Assembly: GCA_016714985.1 (NCBI GenBank) | Contig: JADKBS010000005.1 | Location: 242,501 to 306,500, forward strand | Source: Saprospiraceae bacterium | GTDB taxonomy: Bacteria; Bacteroidota; Bacteroidia; Chitinophagales; Saprospiraceae | Length of the DNA stretch: 64,000 bases | Direction: 5' to 3' | In this document: in pieces, positions 28,856 to 38,817 of the stretch | Numbering within the stretch: position 1 is the stretch's first letter | Layout of the letters: each line of letters opens with the position of its first letter | Translations under genes and position numbers: made by a program | Notes under the pieces: model-generated | Database searches by the model: none | What the model was told of the DNA's origin: nothing | What the model saw: only the letters and a program-made list of their open reading frames with translations

Positions 28856-30169
28856 CTATGGTTTCAGTTTAACACCCTCCATATAATCCAAGGCTAGTTG
28901 GCACATGGACTTCATCCCGAGCACAAAACCTCCCTCGTCAATATAAAAATCTGGCGTATGGTGCGGCGCTGCGTCTAGGGGATCCATCCCTTTGGGCATC
29001 CCGCCCAGGAAAAAGAACAAGCCCGGCACTTTTTGGGCATAAAACGAAAAATCCTCAGCACCCGTGATGGGCTTCATCACCAGCACCTTGTCTTCCCCAG
29101 CGGCATTGAAAAGGGAAGGCAGCATGGCCTTGGTTAGTTCTGGGTTGTTGTAGGTAACTGGATAGCCCCGTTTGATGGTCACTTCGGCGGTGGCGCCGGC
29201 ACTCTCTGCGATGGAAGTGGCTGTCCTCCGAATCCTTTCATGGATTAGCTGTTGCATAGTCGTATCGAGTGTACGGATGGTGCCAACCATCTCCGCTTCT
29301 TCTGGTATGATGTTTTGGCGCACGCCAGCATTGAATTTTCCAATGGTAATCACAGCGGCCTCTTGGGTCAGGTCGGTTTGCCGGCTAATGATGGTCTGTA
29401 GTCCCATGATGATTTGCGAGGAAACCACGATGGGGTCAACGCCCGACCAAGGTCTTGAGCCATGCGTCTGTTTGCCATTGACCTTGATGGTCAAGTAATC
29501 AGTTGCAGCCATCGTGCCACCTGCCTTGTACCTGATTTTTCCGACCTCAAGGTCGGAACTGATGTGAAGCCCGAACACCACTTCAGGCTTAGGGTCGTTG
29601 AAAAGCCCTTCTTTCAGCATCAACTCCGCTCCACCTTCCTCCCCTGCGGGTGGGCCTTCTTCGGCAGGTTGGAAGATGAACATGATGGTGCCCTTGATGT
29701 CTTTTTTCATATTGGACAATAACTCGGCGGCACCCATGAGCATGGCCACGTGCGCATCGTGGCCGCAAGCGTGCATGACGCCAACCTCCTGCCCATTATA
29801 GGTATCCTTTGCTTTCGACGCAAATGGGATATTGACCCGCTCAGTAACCGGCAGCCCATCCATGTCGGCACGAAGGGCAACAACGGGGCCGGGTTTGCCC
29901 CCTTTCAAAATGCCTACAACGCCTGTATGTGCAATGCCCGTGCGAACTTCCATTCCCAAAGATTTCAGGTGCTTCGCAACGATTTCCGCCGTGCGGAACT
30001 CCCGGTTTCCAAGCTCAGGGTGTTGGTGCAGGTCTCTCCGCCAGGCAACGACCTTGGACTCCAATTTTTTGGCCGATTCGTCGAGCAGGGGACGAGATTG
30101 TGCAAATATGCACATCGGGACAAGCAGGGCGGCACACACCCAAAACAGGGTTTTCAACAGTTTTTTCAT
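28856..30169 (-). CDS. Secreted M20 amidohydrolase (hippurate/N-acyl-amino-acid hydrolase type)
   Basis: This 437-residue protein starts at the ATG opening MKKLLKTLFWVCAALLVPMC, a signal peptide ending before QSRPLLDE. M20D features: LHQHPELGNREFRTAEIV, ALRADMDGLPVTE, metal ligands in MHACGHDAHVAMLMGAA, FQPAEEGPPAGEEGG and a late His in AAPHHTPDFYIDE. Family members remove acyl groups from N-acyl amino acids such as hippurate or indole-acetyl amino acids. The signal peptide places it in the periplasm. It is monocistronic; a short-word inverted repeat lies just upstream. Confidence 0.9.
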   Translation of the reverse strand: MKKLLKTLFWVCAALLVPMCIFAQSRPLLDESAKKLESKVVAWRRDLHQHPELGNREFRTAEIVAKHLKSLGMEVRTGIAHTGVVGILKGGKPGPVVALRADMDGLPVTERVNIPFASKAKDTYNGQEVGVMHACGHDAHVAMLMGAAELLSNMKKDIKGTIMFIFQPAEEGPPAGEEGGAELMLKEGLFNDPKPEVVFGLHISSDLEVGKIRYKAGGTMAATDYLTIKVNGKQTHGSRPWSGVDPIVVSSQIIMGLQTIISRQTDLTQEAAVITIGKFNAGVRQNIIPEEAEMVGTIRTLDTTMQQLIHERIRRTATSIAESAGATAEVTIKRGYPVTYNNPELTKAMLPSLFNAAGEDKVLVMKPITGAEDFSFYAQKVPGLFFFLGGMPKGMDPLDAAPHHTPDFYIDEGGFVLGMKSMCQLALDYMEGVKLKP

Positions 30170-30246
30170 ACAAAGTCTTTTGGGTAAAGGTATAAAAAAT
30201 GCATAGTGATGGGCATATATACTGTGGGCCGCCATGTTTTGAGCAT

Positions 30247-30348
30247 GGTTGATAAGGGTTGATGTGGTTGATAAGGGTTCTTGCCTACCGGCAGGCAGGG
30301 ATAATCAACCTCATCAACCTTTATCAACCTTTATCAACCTTTATCAAC
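30247..30348. repeat. Short-word inverted repeat (ggttgat / atcaacc words)
   Basis: Left arm 30247-30279 (ggttgataagggttgatgtg and on) and right arm 30303-30348 (atcaacct repeated) are reverse complements. The centre (30281-30300) holds a GC-rich tgcctaccggcaggca element. It lies between two minus-strand genes. Confidence 0.85.
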
Positions 30349-30394
30349 AGAGGTACTCATGCCCAAAATTTGGCGGCGTGAGCTATAGCACGGC

Positions 30395-32848
30395 TCATTT
30401 CCCTTGAACCACCAGCATCCACAGCTCCACGGAATTCTGCCGCTTCAATTTCAAGTAGTAAATGCCTGATGGGTATTCGCTAAGGTCGAGCATGAAATCC
30501 CTTTGATGGAGGTCAAGCTGAACTTCCAACAGGCGGCCCATTGCATCGGTGATTTGCCAATCATCCACTTCAACGTCTTCCAATTTTATGTAAAAAACGC
30601 CATCGGATGGGTTGGGGTAAATATTGATGCCCGTTTCTTTTTCCTCCTGCGCTTCGATTTCAAAGCCTTCGAACCGCAGTTCGAGGTCTTGTGCGCCAAT
30701 AGGCACAATGCTGCCATCCCGCATTAGCCCTTCGGCCCTGGTTATCCTAATGGTGGTCGAATTGCTTGGCAACACCTCTTTTGGACTCAACGCAACTATC
30801 CTGAAAAGCTTTTCAACCGCCTCCATGGGGCAGGCACCTTCGGTGTTGTAGGCAGCAAAAAAAACATTGCCTTGATTAACTTCTTCGAAAAGGAGCGGCC
30901 CTGTTAAATAATGTAGGCAGTCAGACCAAAGGGATTGCTGCGTGATGCCATTGTAAAAATAATCGCTATCGTAGTCAATGGTCACGGCAATGCCCACAAG
31001 GCTGTCTATGGGGTATTTGTTGACAAAGAGGTTGAAAAAACCGTCTTGGGGTGTGACCGTGTTGTTTTCGATATCCAAAGAAGGCTGTATGTACAAAACG
31101 TCAAGTGTTGGAGTCTTTGAAGGAATGGTGTAACCTTCTCTGTATTTGCCGAAATGCAGCTTGACAAGTTCGAGGTCTCCTTTGTCCACCTTCCCATTCC
31201 CGTCGGTGTCCAAGTATTTGAGATTGGTTCCGTCCTTGAGACTTTGGGCCCAGTTGCCGCATGTTTGGGGTGACCAGGTGCGGTCGCTAGTGCGTGCAGG
31301 GCCTTCGGCGCCATAGCCAGCCCCAATGGCCAGCAGGTCAAAATGGTCAACGATGCCATCGTTGTTTGCATCGCCGGGCCAGATACAGTTCTGCTCGCAC
31401 TTAGGTTGGAGGCAGGTACCGCCGACAAACCCAGACTTGTACCAGTTCCTGATTTTGGGTACCTCCTCGTAAACCAATGAAACCTGTTCTATATGGTTCA
31501 ATCCAGCATCGAAATGGGTAGAGTAGGCAACATCCATCGTTTTAGCTTCACCGTTTTTGAACTCCTCAAAATTGACAACGCCCAACTGACGGACATTATA
31601 GTTCGTTGGCACTCTTGTGGAGAACTGCGACCAGCCGTTTGGGTCATTCGGGTCATCTGGGAACGCAAAATCAACAGGGGAATTCGTTGCGGTTGAGTCA
31701 TAACCAAGGCCGCCTTCGCTTAGGGGAGTTCCATCCTTCCAAGCTCCATTAAGTGCGGCGAAAACTTCTGGAGCTTCTGCTGGGTCAGACAATTCCTTTG
31801 GTGGCAAACCCCAAGCGGCATTATAGAAAACATTGAATTTTTTCATTTTCTGGTTGAGCAATGTAACTGCTTGTACGGGTGGATGGTCGCCATAGCCGTT
31901 CAAAGATTCGCAGTTGCTGGGGTCGAAGGCAACGGCATTGTATGCAAAATAAGTGTCGAGGTCGGGCGCACAACCTGCATAATCATCACGATGGCAACCA
32001 ATGTCAATATCAGACCAGGTACCGACCTTTACATCTTTGTAATCACGGCCAGAGCGGTTGATGATTTTTTGAGCGATAAAAAGGGTTTTGTTGAGCAATG
32101 GGTTTTCGAGGCACCTGTATGCCCAAGCAGTCAACTGGATTTCAACACCCAGCGCCGAGCCTCCTGTGGCCCAGTGATACGCTGTTGCATCGTTGTAAAT
32201 CAACCAAATCATTTGTTCGGGAATCGAGTTAGGGGAAACGCCCGCTGGCAATGGGAAGTCGCCGTCAAAAGCGTTGTACATCCCGTCCTTGTTGCTGTCG
32301 AAGAAAGGGGCTGCTCCTTGTGGGGTTTTGGGTAATTCAAACCCATGAATCGTTCGGAAATAGGGGTTGCCATGGCCAGGCCAGCCCACGACGGCAAGGT
32401 TGGGCTTGTCCAAAACCAGGTTTTCCTCGAAATCCAGTATATGTTCCTCGATTTCATGTCTTGAGACCGTCCATACCCGGTTGAAGTTTTCCCTGTCGAG
32501 TTCATTGTATGGCTTACCAGTGGCTGGGTTCAATGGGCCAGGGTAAAAATCAAAATAGCTGCCGAATAGCTCGTAGGTTTGCGAGGCCACCCTCAATGAG
32601 TCGCCATCTTTTACACCAAGCCACAGTGCCGCATTGAAAATCGTGGAAGCTGAAGATTCATTGACGAATGGAACAACATAATTCTCGTCATCCTCACCAT
32701 CCCAAAACAGCATCCCATTTGGGAGAAACTTGGTACGGATGTCATTAGCGTGAAATACTGTTGAATTTGGCGAGAACGGGATGCGTTGCGTAATGCCTTT
32801 CAGCAAGGTAAAACTGCATGCGAAGAGTAGAAGTGCAACTTTTTTCAT
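30395..32848 (-). CDS. Large T9SS-exported protein with dockerin-like module
   Basis: This 817-residue protein starts at the ATG opening MKKVALLLFACSFTLLKGIT, a signal peptide. Residues up to about 480 form a domain of unknown function with Asp/Asn-rich loops (FFDSNKDGMYNAFDGDFPLP, NALWLGVKDGDS-like segments) seen in Bacteroidota surface proteins. A split EF-hand module follows (CIWPGDANNDGIVDHFDLLA ... LKYLDTDGNGKVDKGDLELV), then a beta-sandwich and a T9SS sorting domain (NIYPNPSDGVFYIKL ... YPSGIYYLKLKRQNSVELWM). No catalytic motif was found. It is probably bound to the cell surface or released. Confidence 0.8.
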   Translation of the reverse strand: MKKVALLLFACSFTLLKGITQRIPFSPNSTVFHANDIRTKFLPNGMLFWDGEDDENYVVPFVNESSASTIFNAALWLGVKDGDSLRVASQTYELFGSYFDFYPGPLNPATGKPYNELDRENFNRVWTVSRHEIEEHILDFEENLVLDKPNLAVVGWPGHGNPYFRTIHGFELPKTPQGAAPFFDSNKDGMYNAFDGDFPLPAGVSPNSIPEQMIWLIYNDATAYHWATGGSALGVEIQLTAWAYRCLENPLLNKTLFIAQKIINRSGRDYKDVKVGTWSDIDIGCHRDDYAGCAPDLDTYFAYNAVAFDPSNCESLNGYGDHPPVQAVTLLNQKMKKFNVFYNAAWGLPPKELSDPAEAPEVFAALNGAWKDGTPLSEGGLGYDSTATNSPVDFAFPDDPNDPNGWSQFSTRVPTNYNVRQLGVVNFEEFKNGEAKTMDVAYSTHFDAGLNHIEQVSLVYEEVPKIRNWYKSGFVGGTCLQPKCEQNCIWPGDANNDGIVDHFDLLAIGAGYGAEGPARTSDRTWSPQTCGNWAQSLKDGTNLKYLDTDGNGKVDKGDLELVKLHFGKYREGYTIPSKTPTLDVLYIQPSLDIENNTVTPQDGFFNLFVNKYPIDSLVGIAVTIDYDSDYFYNGITQQSLWSDCLHYLTGPLLFEEVNQGNVFFAAYNTEGACPMEAVEKLFRIVALSPKEVLPSNSTTIRITRAEGLMRDGSIVPIGAQDLELRFEGFEIEAQEEKETGINIYPNPSDGVFYIKLEDVEVDDWQITDAMGRLLEVQLDLHQRDFMLDLSEYPSGIYYLKLKRQNSVELWMLVVQGK

Positions 32849-32921
32849 AGCTATCAATTTTTGGAGGTGAAAAGTTCGCAGAAAATTAGGGAAAACTCCC
32901 TGGATGGGCGCATGATTTCTT

Positions 32922-32929
32922 TATTTTTG
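32922..32929 (+). promoter_or_regulatory. Candidate -7 box TATTTTTG for the SDR gene
   Basis: TAnnTTTG match 79 bases before the ATG at 33008; no -33 element seen. Confidence 0.35.
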
Positions 32930-33007
32930 CAAAATCGCCAACTATAAAATTGGGTTAATTCGATTTTGACGAATATTAAACCAGCTTTTTGCAAAATTTT
33001 TAGGGAT

Positions 33008-33796
33008 ATGTCTGGCAATCATGAAACTTACGCATTGATTACCGGTGCCAGCCGAGGGCTTGGCCGGGCATTTGCCTTTGAATTAGCGAAGCAGAATGCC
33101 AACCTGATACTCGTCGCCCTGCCCAATGAAGGGCTTGCAGCTTTTGCTTCGCAATTGGGGCAACGAGGCGTCAATGTCCATTTTTTTGAAACGGATTTGT
33201 CCAAAAGAGAAAATGTCGAGGCATTGGCGGCAACGGTCAACCAAAGCTTCGCCCTTAACGTGTTGGTGAACAACGCAGGTAGGGGAGGCACACGGCGAAT
33301 GGAGGAAGCCGAACCACACTATATTGATGGTATCTTACAGTTGAACATTGTGGCCACAGCGCTTTTGACGAGGTTGTTGCTTGCAAATTTGCGGCAGCAA
33401 GGGAGCGCTTGGATTCTCAATGTGAGCAGCATGGCCGCTTTTTCGCCGATTGGCTTCAAGACCGTTTATCCGGCGAGTAAGGCTTTTATTCGGCATTTTT
33501 CATTGGGGCTAAGGGAAGAGCTGAAAGGAACAGGGGTGTCAGTAAGCATCGTCTATCCAGGCCCGATGAAGACCAACTCAGATGTAACGCAGCGAATTGA
33601 GGATCAAGGGATAAAGGGTAGGATAGGCCTATTGTCACCCGAAGCAGTGGCTTCCGTCGCCCTGCGTGAAATGCTGGCTGGCAAAGCCAATATCATTCCC
33701 GGTTTTGGCAATAAGCTGAACCGATGGCTGATGGGATTGCTTCCTGAAAAGCTTGTCATCAAGCTGGTTTCAAGGGCTGTTTTGAAAGAGCTTTGA
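33008..33796 (+). CDS. Short-chain dehydrogenase/reductase (SDR)
   Basis: This 262-residue protein starts at the ATG opening MSGNHETYALITGASRGLG. Classical SDR features: the TGASRGLGRAFA cofactor motif, NNAGRGG, catalytic Ser in LNVSSMAAF and YxxxK in VYPASKAFIRHF, then YPGPMKT. The Arg in the cofactor motif suggests NADP(H). The C-terminal region resembles that of membrane-associated acyl-reductase-type SDRs (DltE/YqjQ-like), but the substrate cannot be named. It is divergent from the dockerin gene and is followed by a terminator. Confidence 0.87.
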   Translation: MSGNHETYALITGASRGLGRAFAFELAKQNANLILVALPNEGLAAFASQLGQRGVNVHFFETDLSKRENVEALAATVNQSFALNVLVNNAGRGGTRRMEEAEPHYIDGILQLNIVATALLTRLLLANLRQQGSAWILNVSSMAAFSPIGFKTVYPASKAFIRHFSLGLREELKGTGVSVSIVYPGPMKTNSDVTQRIEDQGIKGRIGLLSPEAVASVALREMLAGKANIIPGFGNKLNRWLMGLLPEKLVIKLVSRAVLKEL

Positions 33797-33821
33797 ATAA
33801 AGTATGGATTGTCTCAGAAAG

Positions 33822-33858
33822 AAAACTCCCGACCGCTATTGCAGCCGGGAGTTTTTCT
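33822..33858. terminator. Bidirectional terminator
   Basis: aaaactcccg (33822-33831) pairs with cgggagtttt (33846-33855), with A-run and T-run flanks, between convergent genes. Confidence 0.85.
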
Positions 33859-33885
33859 TTTTATGGAAATGTGCTTGCTCCGCAA

Positions 33886-36800
33886 TTACATCTTGACGAA
33901 CTGCAAGTGCCTGCGCTCCTTGCCGTCAATGACCATGAGTAGGTAACTGCCAGCCTGTAGGTTGGCGACATCCAACGAAACCTGCTGAACGCCTGTGCCA
34001 TTGGATGGTACTTCCTGCAGTTGCATCGTCCTGCCGAACATGTCCATGACCATTAGCTTTGCCGTTTGCTCCGATTGGCTGAACTCGACCGTCAAGCTAC
34101 CGTTGGTTGGGTTCGGGTAGGCCAAGAGACTGGTGTTGTTTGAACCCAGAACATCGGCGCCTTCATCAGAACGGCCTTCGGTATCATCGCCGCCCGTGAA
34201 GTTGAGGCAACCCGTGATGACCACATCGTCAATATAGACGTTGTCGCTGTCGGTGCTGGCATCGCAACGGAAACGTACTCGGGTAGTGGAAGTGAATGGC
34301 CCATTGATGGTGAAATTACCAGTACCACGCACGTTGTTGCTGAAATCGGTGCCTGCCACCCATGCCCTTACCGTAGTATAGGTCGTGCCGCCATTGGTCG
34401 AGATTTGCAGCCAGAAGTCCTCGCCAGCGGAGAAGCCAACGGTAATATAGCTGAAGTTGACCGTGATGGAGCTGTAGGACGCAAGGCTCTGGTTGGTCGT
34501 TGACATTACCGAAGTGCTCGTATTGTCCCTCAATTGGATGCTGAACGGTACCGAGTTGGCGAACGCTGCATTATTGATGCGTGCGCAGTCCGTGCCACCG
34601 TCCGACCAGATTCCCCAGCCTGCTTCAAAGTTTTGGCTGTTGATGGTTTGGGTATTGCAGCCACCAGCCACTAGGGTAACGCTGCCTGTTGCCGTGCAAC
34701 CGCCCACGCCCGTGACCGTGCAGGTATAGGTGCCTGCGGCAAGGCCAGTTATGGTCTGGGTACCGCCGTTGCTCCAAATATAGGTATATGGCGCCGTGCC
34801 ACCCGTTGGGTTGGAAGTGGCCGTACCGTTGTTGCCGCTGGTCGGGTTCGTGCCCGTCACGTTGGCGGCCAATATGGCTGGTTGCGTGATCGTGACACTG
34901 CCGGATGTAGTGGCACTGCCTGAGGTAACGGTGCAAGAATAGGTGCCAGCCACCAAGCCACTAATAGTGGAAGTCGTAGCACCATTGTTCCAAAGGTAAG
35001 TGTAGCTGCCATTACCACCAGCGGCCGTAGCCGTTGCCGTGCCGTTGTTACCACCGTTGCAGGAGACGTTGGTGCCAGAAACGGATACATTGACAGGCGG
35101 GGTGCCAGGCGTGTAGCAGATGTTAAGGCTCCAGCTATTGAGTGAACCACCATCCTGGTCAGCTACGTCCTGAACGGTCAGTGTCCAGGTACCATTGACG
35201 TTCTGACCATTGAAGGCCGACAAAGCTTGGAACGGTTGGTAAGTGCCGTTGTTGGTAGGTGGGCATGGCCAAGAGCCGTATGCAGCGCCAGCGTTGTCGA
35301 AGTTCATCAGGAGGTTATCCTCGCTGTTGCAAGTTTGACTGAGCAGGGTCACCTCTGTGCCTGCCGGACTTTTAAGCCTAACGATCACGTCATTAATCCA
35401 TGTGTGCGTGATGCCGAGGTTCAGCAGGTTCACGTCATTGACAGTGCCACTTGCTGAGATATTGATGACAGAAGTGACGGTCGGTGTGCCGCTGGCCGAG
35501 ATAGTTTTGGGCACATCGGTGCTGGCCTGTGTGAGGCAAGTAAGGTTCGAGGTCGTGAAACTGAACGTTGTAGAATATGCGCCCGTGCCGCAAGAGTTCG
35601 TACCCCTTGCTCTCCAAAAATAGGTCGTGTTAGAAGTTAAAGGGGAGGGTGGGGTATAAGTGGTGCCTCCTATGCCCGTTGCATTGACAACAAGGTTTGC
35701 AAATCCAGCATCGGTGGCTACTTGGAGGTCGTATGCCGTCGCACCAGCTACAGTGTTCCAAGTAAAGGTAGGCGTGGTAGAAACGCCTGTGGCCCCGTTG
35801 GTGGGTTGGCTCAGCACGACTTGTCCTGGAGCGCCAGCAAGCACCGTCAGGCTGGCCGATGCGTTCTGGGACTGAGCACCGCTTGTGCCAGTCACAGTGA
35901 AAGCATAAGTTCCGGGAACAACACCTGCCGTCGTGACGGTCATCGTGCTATTGCCGGGGGCGGTCACTGGATTCGGGCTAAAGGAAGCCGTTGCGCCAAC
36001 AGGAAGTCCCGATGTGCTCAAGGTCACGTTACCGCTGAAAGAACCTACTACCCCAACAGCTACGGTATAAATAGCATTCAAAGGGGAGCAAGCTGACTGG
36101 CTGCTTGGCGTTACGTTCACCGAAAAACCGTTGCTTGCAGCCGTGATGGAGAAGTTGGCATTGGAAATATCGTAGAAAATATTGCCGTTGGCCTTCACCA
36201 TGATGCGGGCAGTGGTGCTCGTCACGTTGGGCAGGGTAACCGATTGGGTGCCATCATTGGACGTAGCCGTTGCAAGTGTGACGGGATAGGTGAGGCCGCC
36301 ATCGGTGGAAAGCAGGATGTCCACATTGGCGCAGCTAACTGGGGCAGCAGTAGTACCTGCTACGTTCCAGGTAACAGTTTGGGAGGAGCTTGCTGGCCAG
36401 CTAACGGCAGTGTTCGGTGCCGTAACGACGAACGGGCCGGCAGTGCCGTTCACGGTCACAATCATGTTGTCTTCTGCGGTGCAACCGCCACCTGTGCGGT
36501 TGTCTCGGACCGTCAAGCGGAAGTTGAGCGTGCGGGCAACGCTGTTCAGTACCTCCCAGGTTGGGCTGACGTTGTTCACGACATCCTGCAAACGAGGAAG
36601 GTAGCGGACAGGAGAGGTGGTTCCCTTGTAGGAACGGAACATTGGGCCAGTCGTATTCGTGGCGGCTGGTGGCATTGTCACGGTAGCCGAAACGGGGTCC
36701 ATCTGCTCCCAGGTATAGGTGATGGGGTCGCTGTTGGGGTCGCTTCCCGTTCCGGTAAGGAAGAACGGGGTTGACCTTGGAATCACATAGTCAGCACCTG

Positions 36801-38088
36801 CCGCTGCTGTTGGTGCATTGTTGATGATAGCATTGGTGGAGCAGGTGTTGCCGCCGCCTGAACCGTTGCTGGTCACCTCGGCAGCGATTTCCTGCAAGCT
36901 GATGGCGTGAAAATAGTCGTCGGAGTTGTTCTGGACGTTCGGGGCGCAAATGCCTGCATAGCCCATGATGGTGCTGGCGCTACCGGGTTCCATCGAGGTG
37001 GGGTTGTTGCGGTTGCAAGCGTTGCATTGGGTGTGGTTTGCGCCATACTGGTGGCCCATTTCGTGCGCCACGTAGTCAATGTCGAAGGGGTCGCCAATGG
37101 GGTTAGGCTGGCCAGTAACGCCACCCGCCTTCAATGAGTTGGTGCAAACTGCGCCAAGGTAGGCTACACCACCGCCGCCCGTCGAGAAGACGTGGCCGAT
37201 GTCATAGTTGGCATTGCCGATGATGTTGTTGCAAGTGGTTTGGTTTTCGCCAAGCATGGCACTGCCGTTGGTATTGGAATAAGGGTCAGTGCTGGCATTC
37301 AAGAAAATCAGGGAGCTGGTATTTGGGTGCAAAGTCATGTGAACGGAAGCATCCTGCTCGAAAACGCCGTTCACACGGGTCATGGTGGTGTTGAAGGCAG
37401 AAAGAACGAGAGCGACCGTTCCGCCGTGGAAGGTGGCGTATTCGCCCGTGCAGGCCAACGCCAGCGTGTAGTCGCGCAGTTGGCAGTCACCCACCATTTT
37501 TTCGGGGTCGATCGGCTTGGGTTTGGCTTCTTTGTTGACTTCTTCAAAATGGCAGACCCAAGGGTCGCTCTTGGAGAAGTCCTTACGGTAATACACTTGG
37601 TAATTCATGTTGTCCTCGGTGGAGAACGGGTCTATATAGACCGTGCTGTGCTCGGGGCTGCGCACCATGCCATGGAAGCCTTTCAGCGTGAAGTCGCCTC
37701 GGAAATAGGCCGCAGGATCGTCAATGCCCACGCCTGCATAGCTTCGGATGGTGGGGTACTGGGCCTGAAGGTCGGGGTGCATGACAGGGGCTTCCGTGAT
37801 GCGGAAACGCTCGGTTTTCCCATCTGGCATGGGAAGTGTAAGGATAGTCTCCTTGGTCTCGGCTGCTTGGGTCTTCCAAAGCGGAGCCTGTGCAAGTAGG
37901 GATTTCATCATCGAAACGTCGAGGGTGGCGGTTCGATATTTGGTGGGAGTGATTTGCCGGGATTGGCTTTTTTGGGCCATGACCGACTCCGGGACGAATT
38001 TCCACGGATTGGTGGGTTTGCTTTGAGCAAAAATTGCTTGGCTGGAAATGATGAGTGAGACCAGCATCGTAAACTTGAATGTTCTCAT
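33886..38088 (-). CDS. Secreted reprolysin-like metalloprotease with P-domain, Fn3, SprB-type repeats and T9SS sorting domain
   Basis: This 1400-residue protein has a signal peptide (FKFTMLVSLIISSQAIFAQ), a propeptide to about residue 200, and an M12B-like catalytic domain with the zinc site HEMGHQYGANHTQCNACN and Met-turn STIMGYAGIC. Beta-sandwich and Fn3-like modules follow (QTVTWNVAGTTAAPVSCANV; PTFTWNTVAGATAYDLQVAT), then a proprotein-convertase P-domain (NLLNLGITHTWINDVIVRLK, LTVQDVADQDGGSLNSWSLN), two SprB-type repeats (SCNGGNNGTATATAAGGNGS ... TYLWNNGATT; TAPYTYIWSNGG), a lectin-like domain and the T9SS domain (AYPNPTNGSLTVEF ... AGSYLLMVIDGKERRHLQFV). It probably degrades extracellular protein. 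The catalytic residues are intact. Confidence 0.92.
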   Translation of the reverse strand: MRTFKFTMLVSLIISSQAIFAQSKPTNPWKFVPESVMAQKSQSRQITPTKYRTATLDVSMMKSLLAQAPLWKTQAAETKETILTLPMPDGKTERFRITEAPVMHPDLQAQYPTIRSYAGVGIDDPAAYFRGDFTLKGFHGMVRSPEHSTVYIDPFSTEDNMNYQVYYRKDFSKSDPWVCHFEEVNKEAKPKPIDPEKMVGDCQLRDYTLALACTGEYATFHGGTVALVLSAFNTTMTRVNGVFEQDASVHMTLHPNTSSLIFLNASTDPYSNTNGSAMLGENQTTCNNIIGNANYDIGHVFSTGGGGVAYLGAVCTNSLKAGGVTGQPNPIGDPFDIDYVAHEMGHQYGANHTQCNACNRNNPTSMEPGSASTIMGYAGICAPNVQNNSDDYFHAISLQEIAAEVTSNGSGGGNTCSTNAIINNAPTAAAGADYVIPRSTPFFLTGTGSDPNSDPITYTWEQMDPVSATVTMPPAATNTTGPMFRSYKGTTSPVRYLPRLQDVVNNVSPTWEVLNSVARTLNFRLTVRDNRTGGGCTAEDNMIVTVNGTAGPFVVTAPNTAVSWPASSSQTVTWNVAGTTAAPVSCANVDILLSTDGGLTYPVTLATATSNDGTQSVTLPNVTSTTARIMVKANGNIFYDISNANFSITAASNGFSVNVTPSSQSACSPLNAIYTVAVGVVGSFSGNVTLSTSGLPVGATASFSPNPVTAPGNSTMTVTTAGVVPGTYAFTVTGTSGAQSQNASASLTVLAGAPGQVVLSQPTNGATGVSTTPTFTWNTVAGATAYDLQVATDAGFANLVVNATGIGGTTYTPPSPLTSNTTYFWRARGTNSCGTGAYSTTFSFTTSNLTCLTQASTDVPKTISASGTPTVTSVINISASGTVNDVNLLNLGITHTWINDVIVRLKSPAGTEVTLLSQTCNSEDNLLMNFDNAGAAYGSWPCPPTNNGTYQPFQALSAFNGQNVNGTWTLTVQDVADQDGGSLNSWSLNICYTPGTPPVNVSVSGTNVSCNGGNNGTATATAAGGNGSYTYLWNNGATTSTISGLVAGTYSCTVTSGSATTSGSVTITQPAILAANVTGTNPTSGNNGTATSNPTGGTAPYTYIWSNGGTQTITGLAAGTYTCTVTGVGGCTATGSVTLVAGGCNTQTINSQNFEAGWGIWSDGGTDCARINNAAFANSVPFSIQLRDNTSTSVMSTTNQSLASYSSITVNFSYITVGFSAGEDFWLQISTNGGTTYTTVRAWVAGTDFSNNVRGTGNFTINGPFTSTTRVRFRCDASTDSDNVYIDDVVITGCLNFTGGDDTEGRSDEGADVLGSNNTSLLAYPNPTNGSLTVEFSQSEQTAKLMVMDMFGRTMQLQEVPSNGTGVQQVSLDVANLQAGSYLLMVIDGKERRHLQFVKM

Positions 38089-38678
38089 GCAAAGAAAGTT
38101 TATTTGTTAAAAATAATGATTACGTAATGGCATCGCCAAGTCATGTTTGTTGGGCATGGCTGGCCTGTATTCTTTCCATGTTCACGGGATACACAAAAGT
38201 TTTCTCAAAAGGGAGTAGGTGCGGGAGCGTTAGGGCTGTGTTGGGTTCATAGCTTTTGGCCAAGGTAGGATACCAGCGTTGGGCACTGTACTTTGTTGGC
38301 TTTAAAATTTACTTGTTGATGTGGGGAGTGCAAAATTAGTTCACTCCTTTTAATAGAAAAACTAAATTTTGGAATATTTATCGGCACAATATGTTTCTTA
38401 CGGTAATTGTCAATAATGCAGCACGGCAAAAAAAATAGCAGTTGTAGTTCCCAGCTCCACTGCCGAGAAGGGTCGAGGTTTTCTCTTGACTTACTTGGGT
38501 TAGATTGCAATTGCTATCCCAGCAAATAAAAAGATGGTTCATTGACAATTTCTGTGGCTGGAGTTACCAAGGTTACTTGGAACCCGCAAAAATTGCAAAA
38601 AAGCAAGCGATAACTTATCGGGAGAAGTGCTTTCCAATAAAATTGCATTCTGGAAGATTGAATAGTAGAGGCCCCTTC
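38089..38678. other. Intergenic region without gene
   Basis: About 590 bases with no credible coding. At 38178-38190 is atgttcacgggat, similar to the start of the array box at 25998, but the rest does not match and no terminator follows. Nothing else was recognised. Confidence 0.45.
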
Positions 38679-38738
38679 GAGAGGCGGGTTATCGAACCCC
38701 GCTGTTCCGGAAAAGCGGGGTTTGATAACCCGCCTCTC
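38679..38738. repeat. Long GC-rich hairpin, 25-base arms
   Basis: 38679-38703 (gagaggcgggttatcgaacc...) and 38714-38738 are reverse complements apart from one G-U position, around a ten-base loop. No T-run follows, so it is not a standard terminator. It resembles a REP-type extragenic palindrome. Confidence 0.8.
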
Positions 38739-38817
38739 AAAAAGTGCCGAGATTTTCCAAAAAACAGGTCATTTATTTTTACAGGAAAGCCCTATTATCG
38801 AGGGGAGGAGTGGTGAC

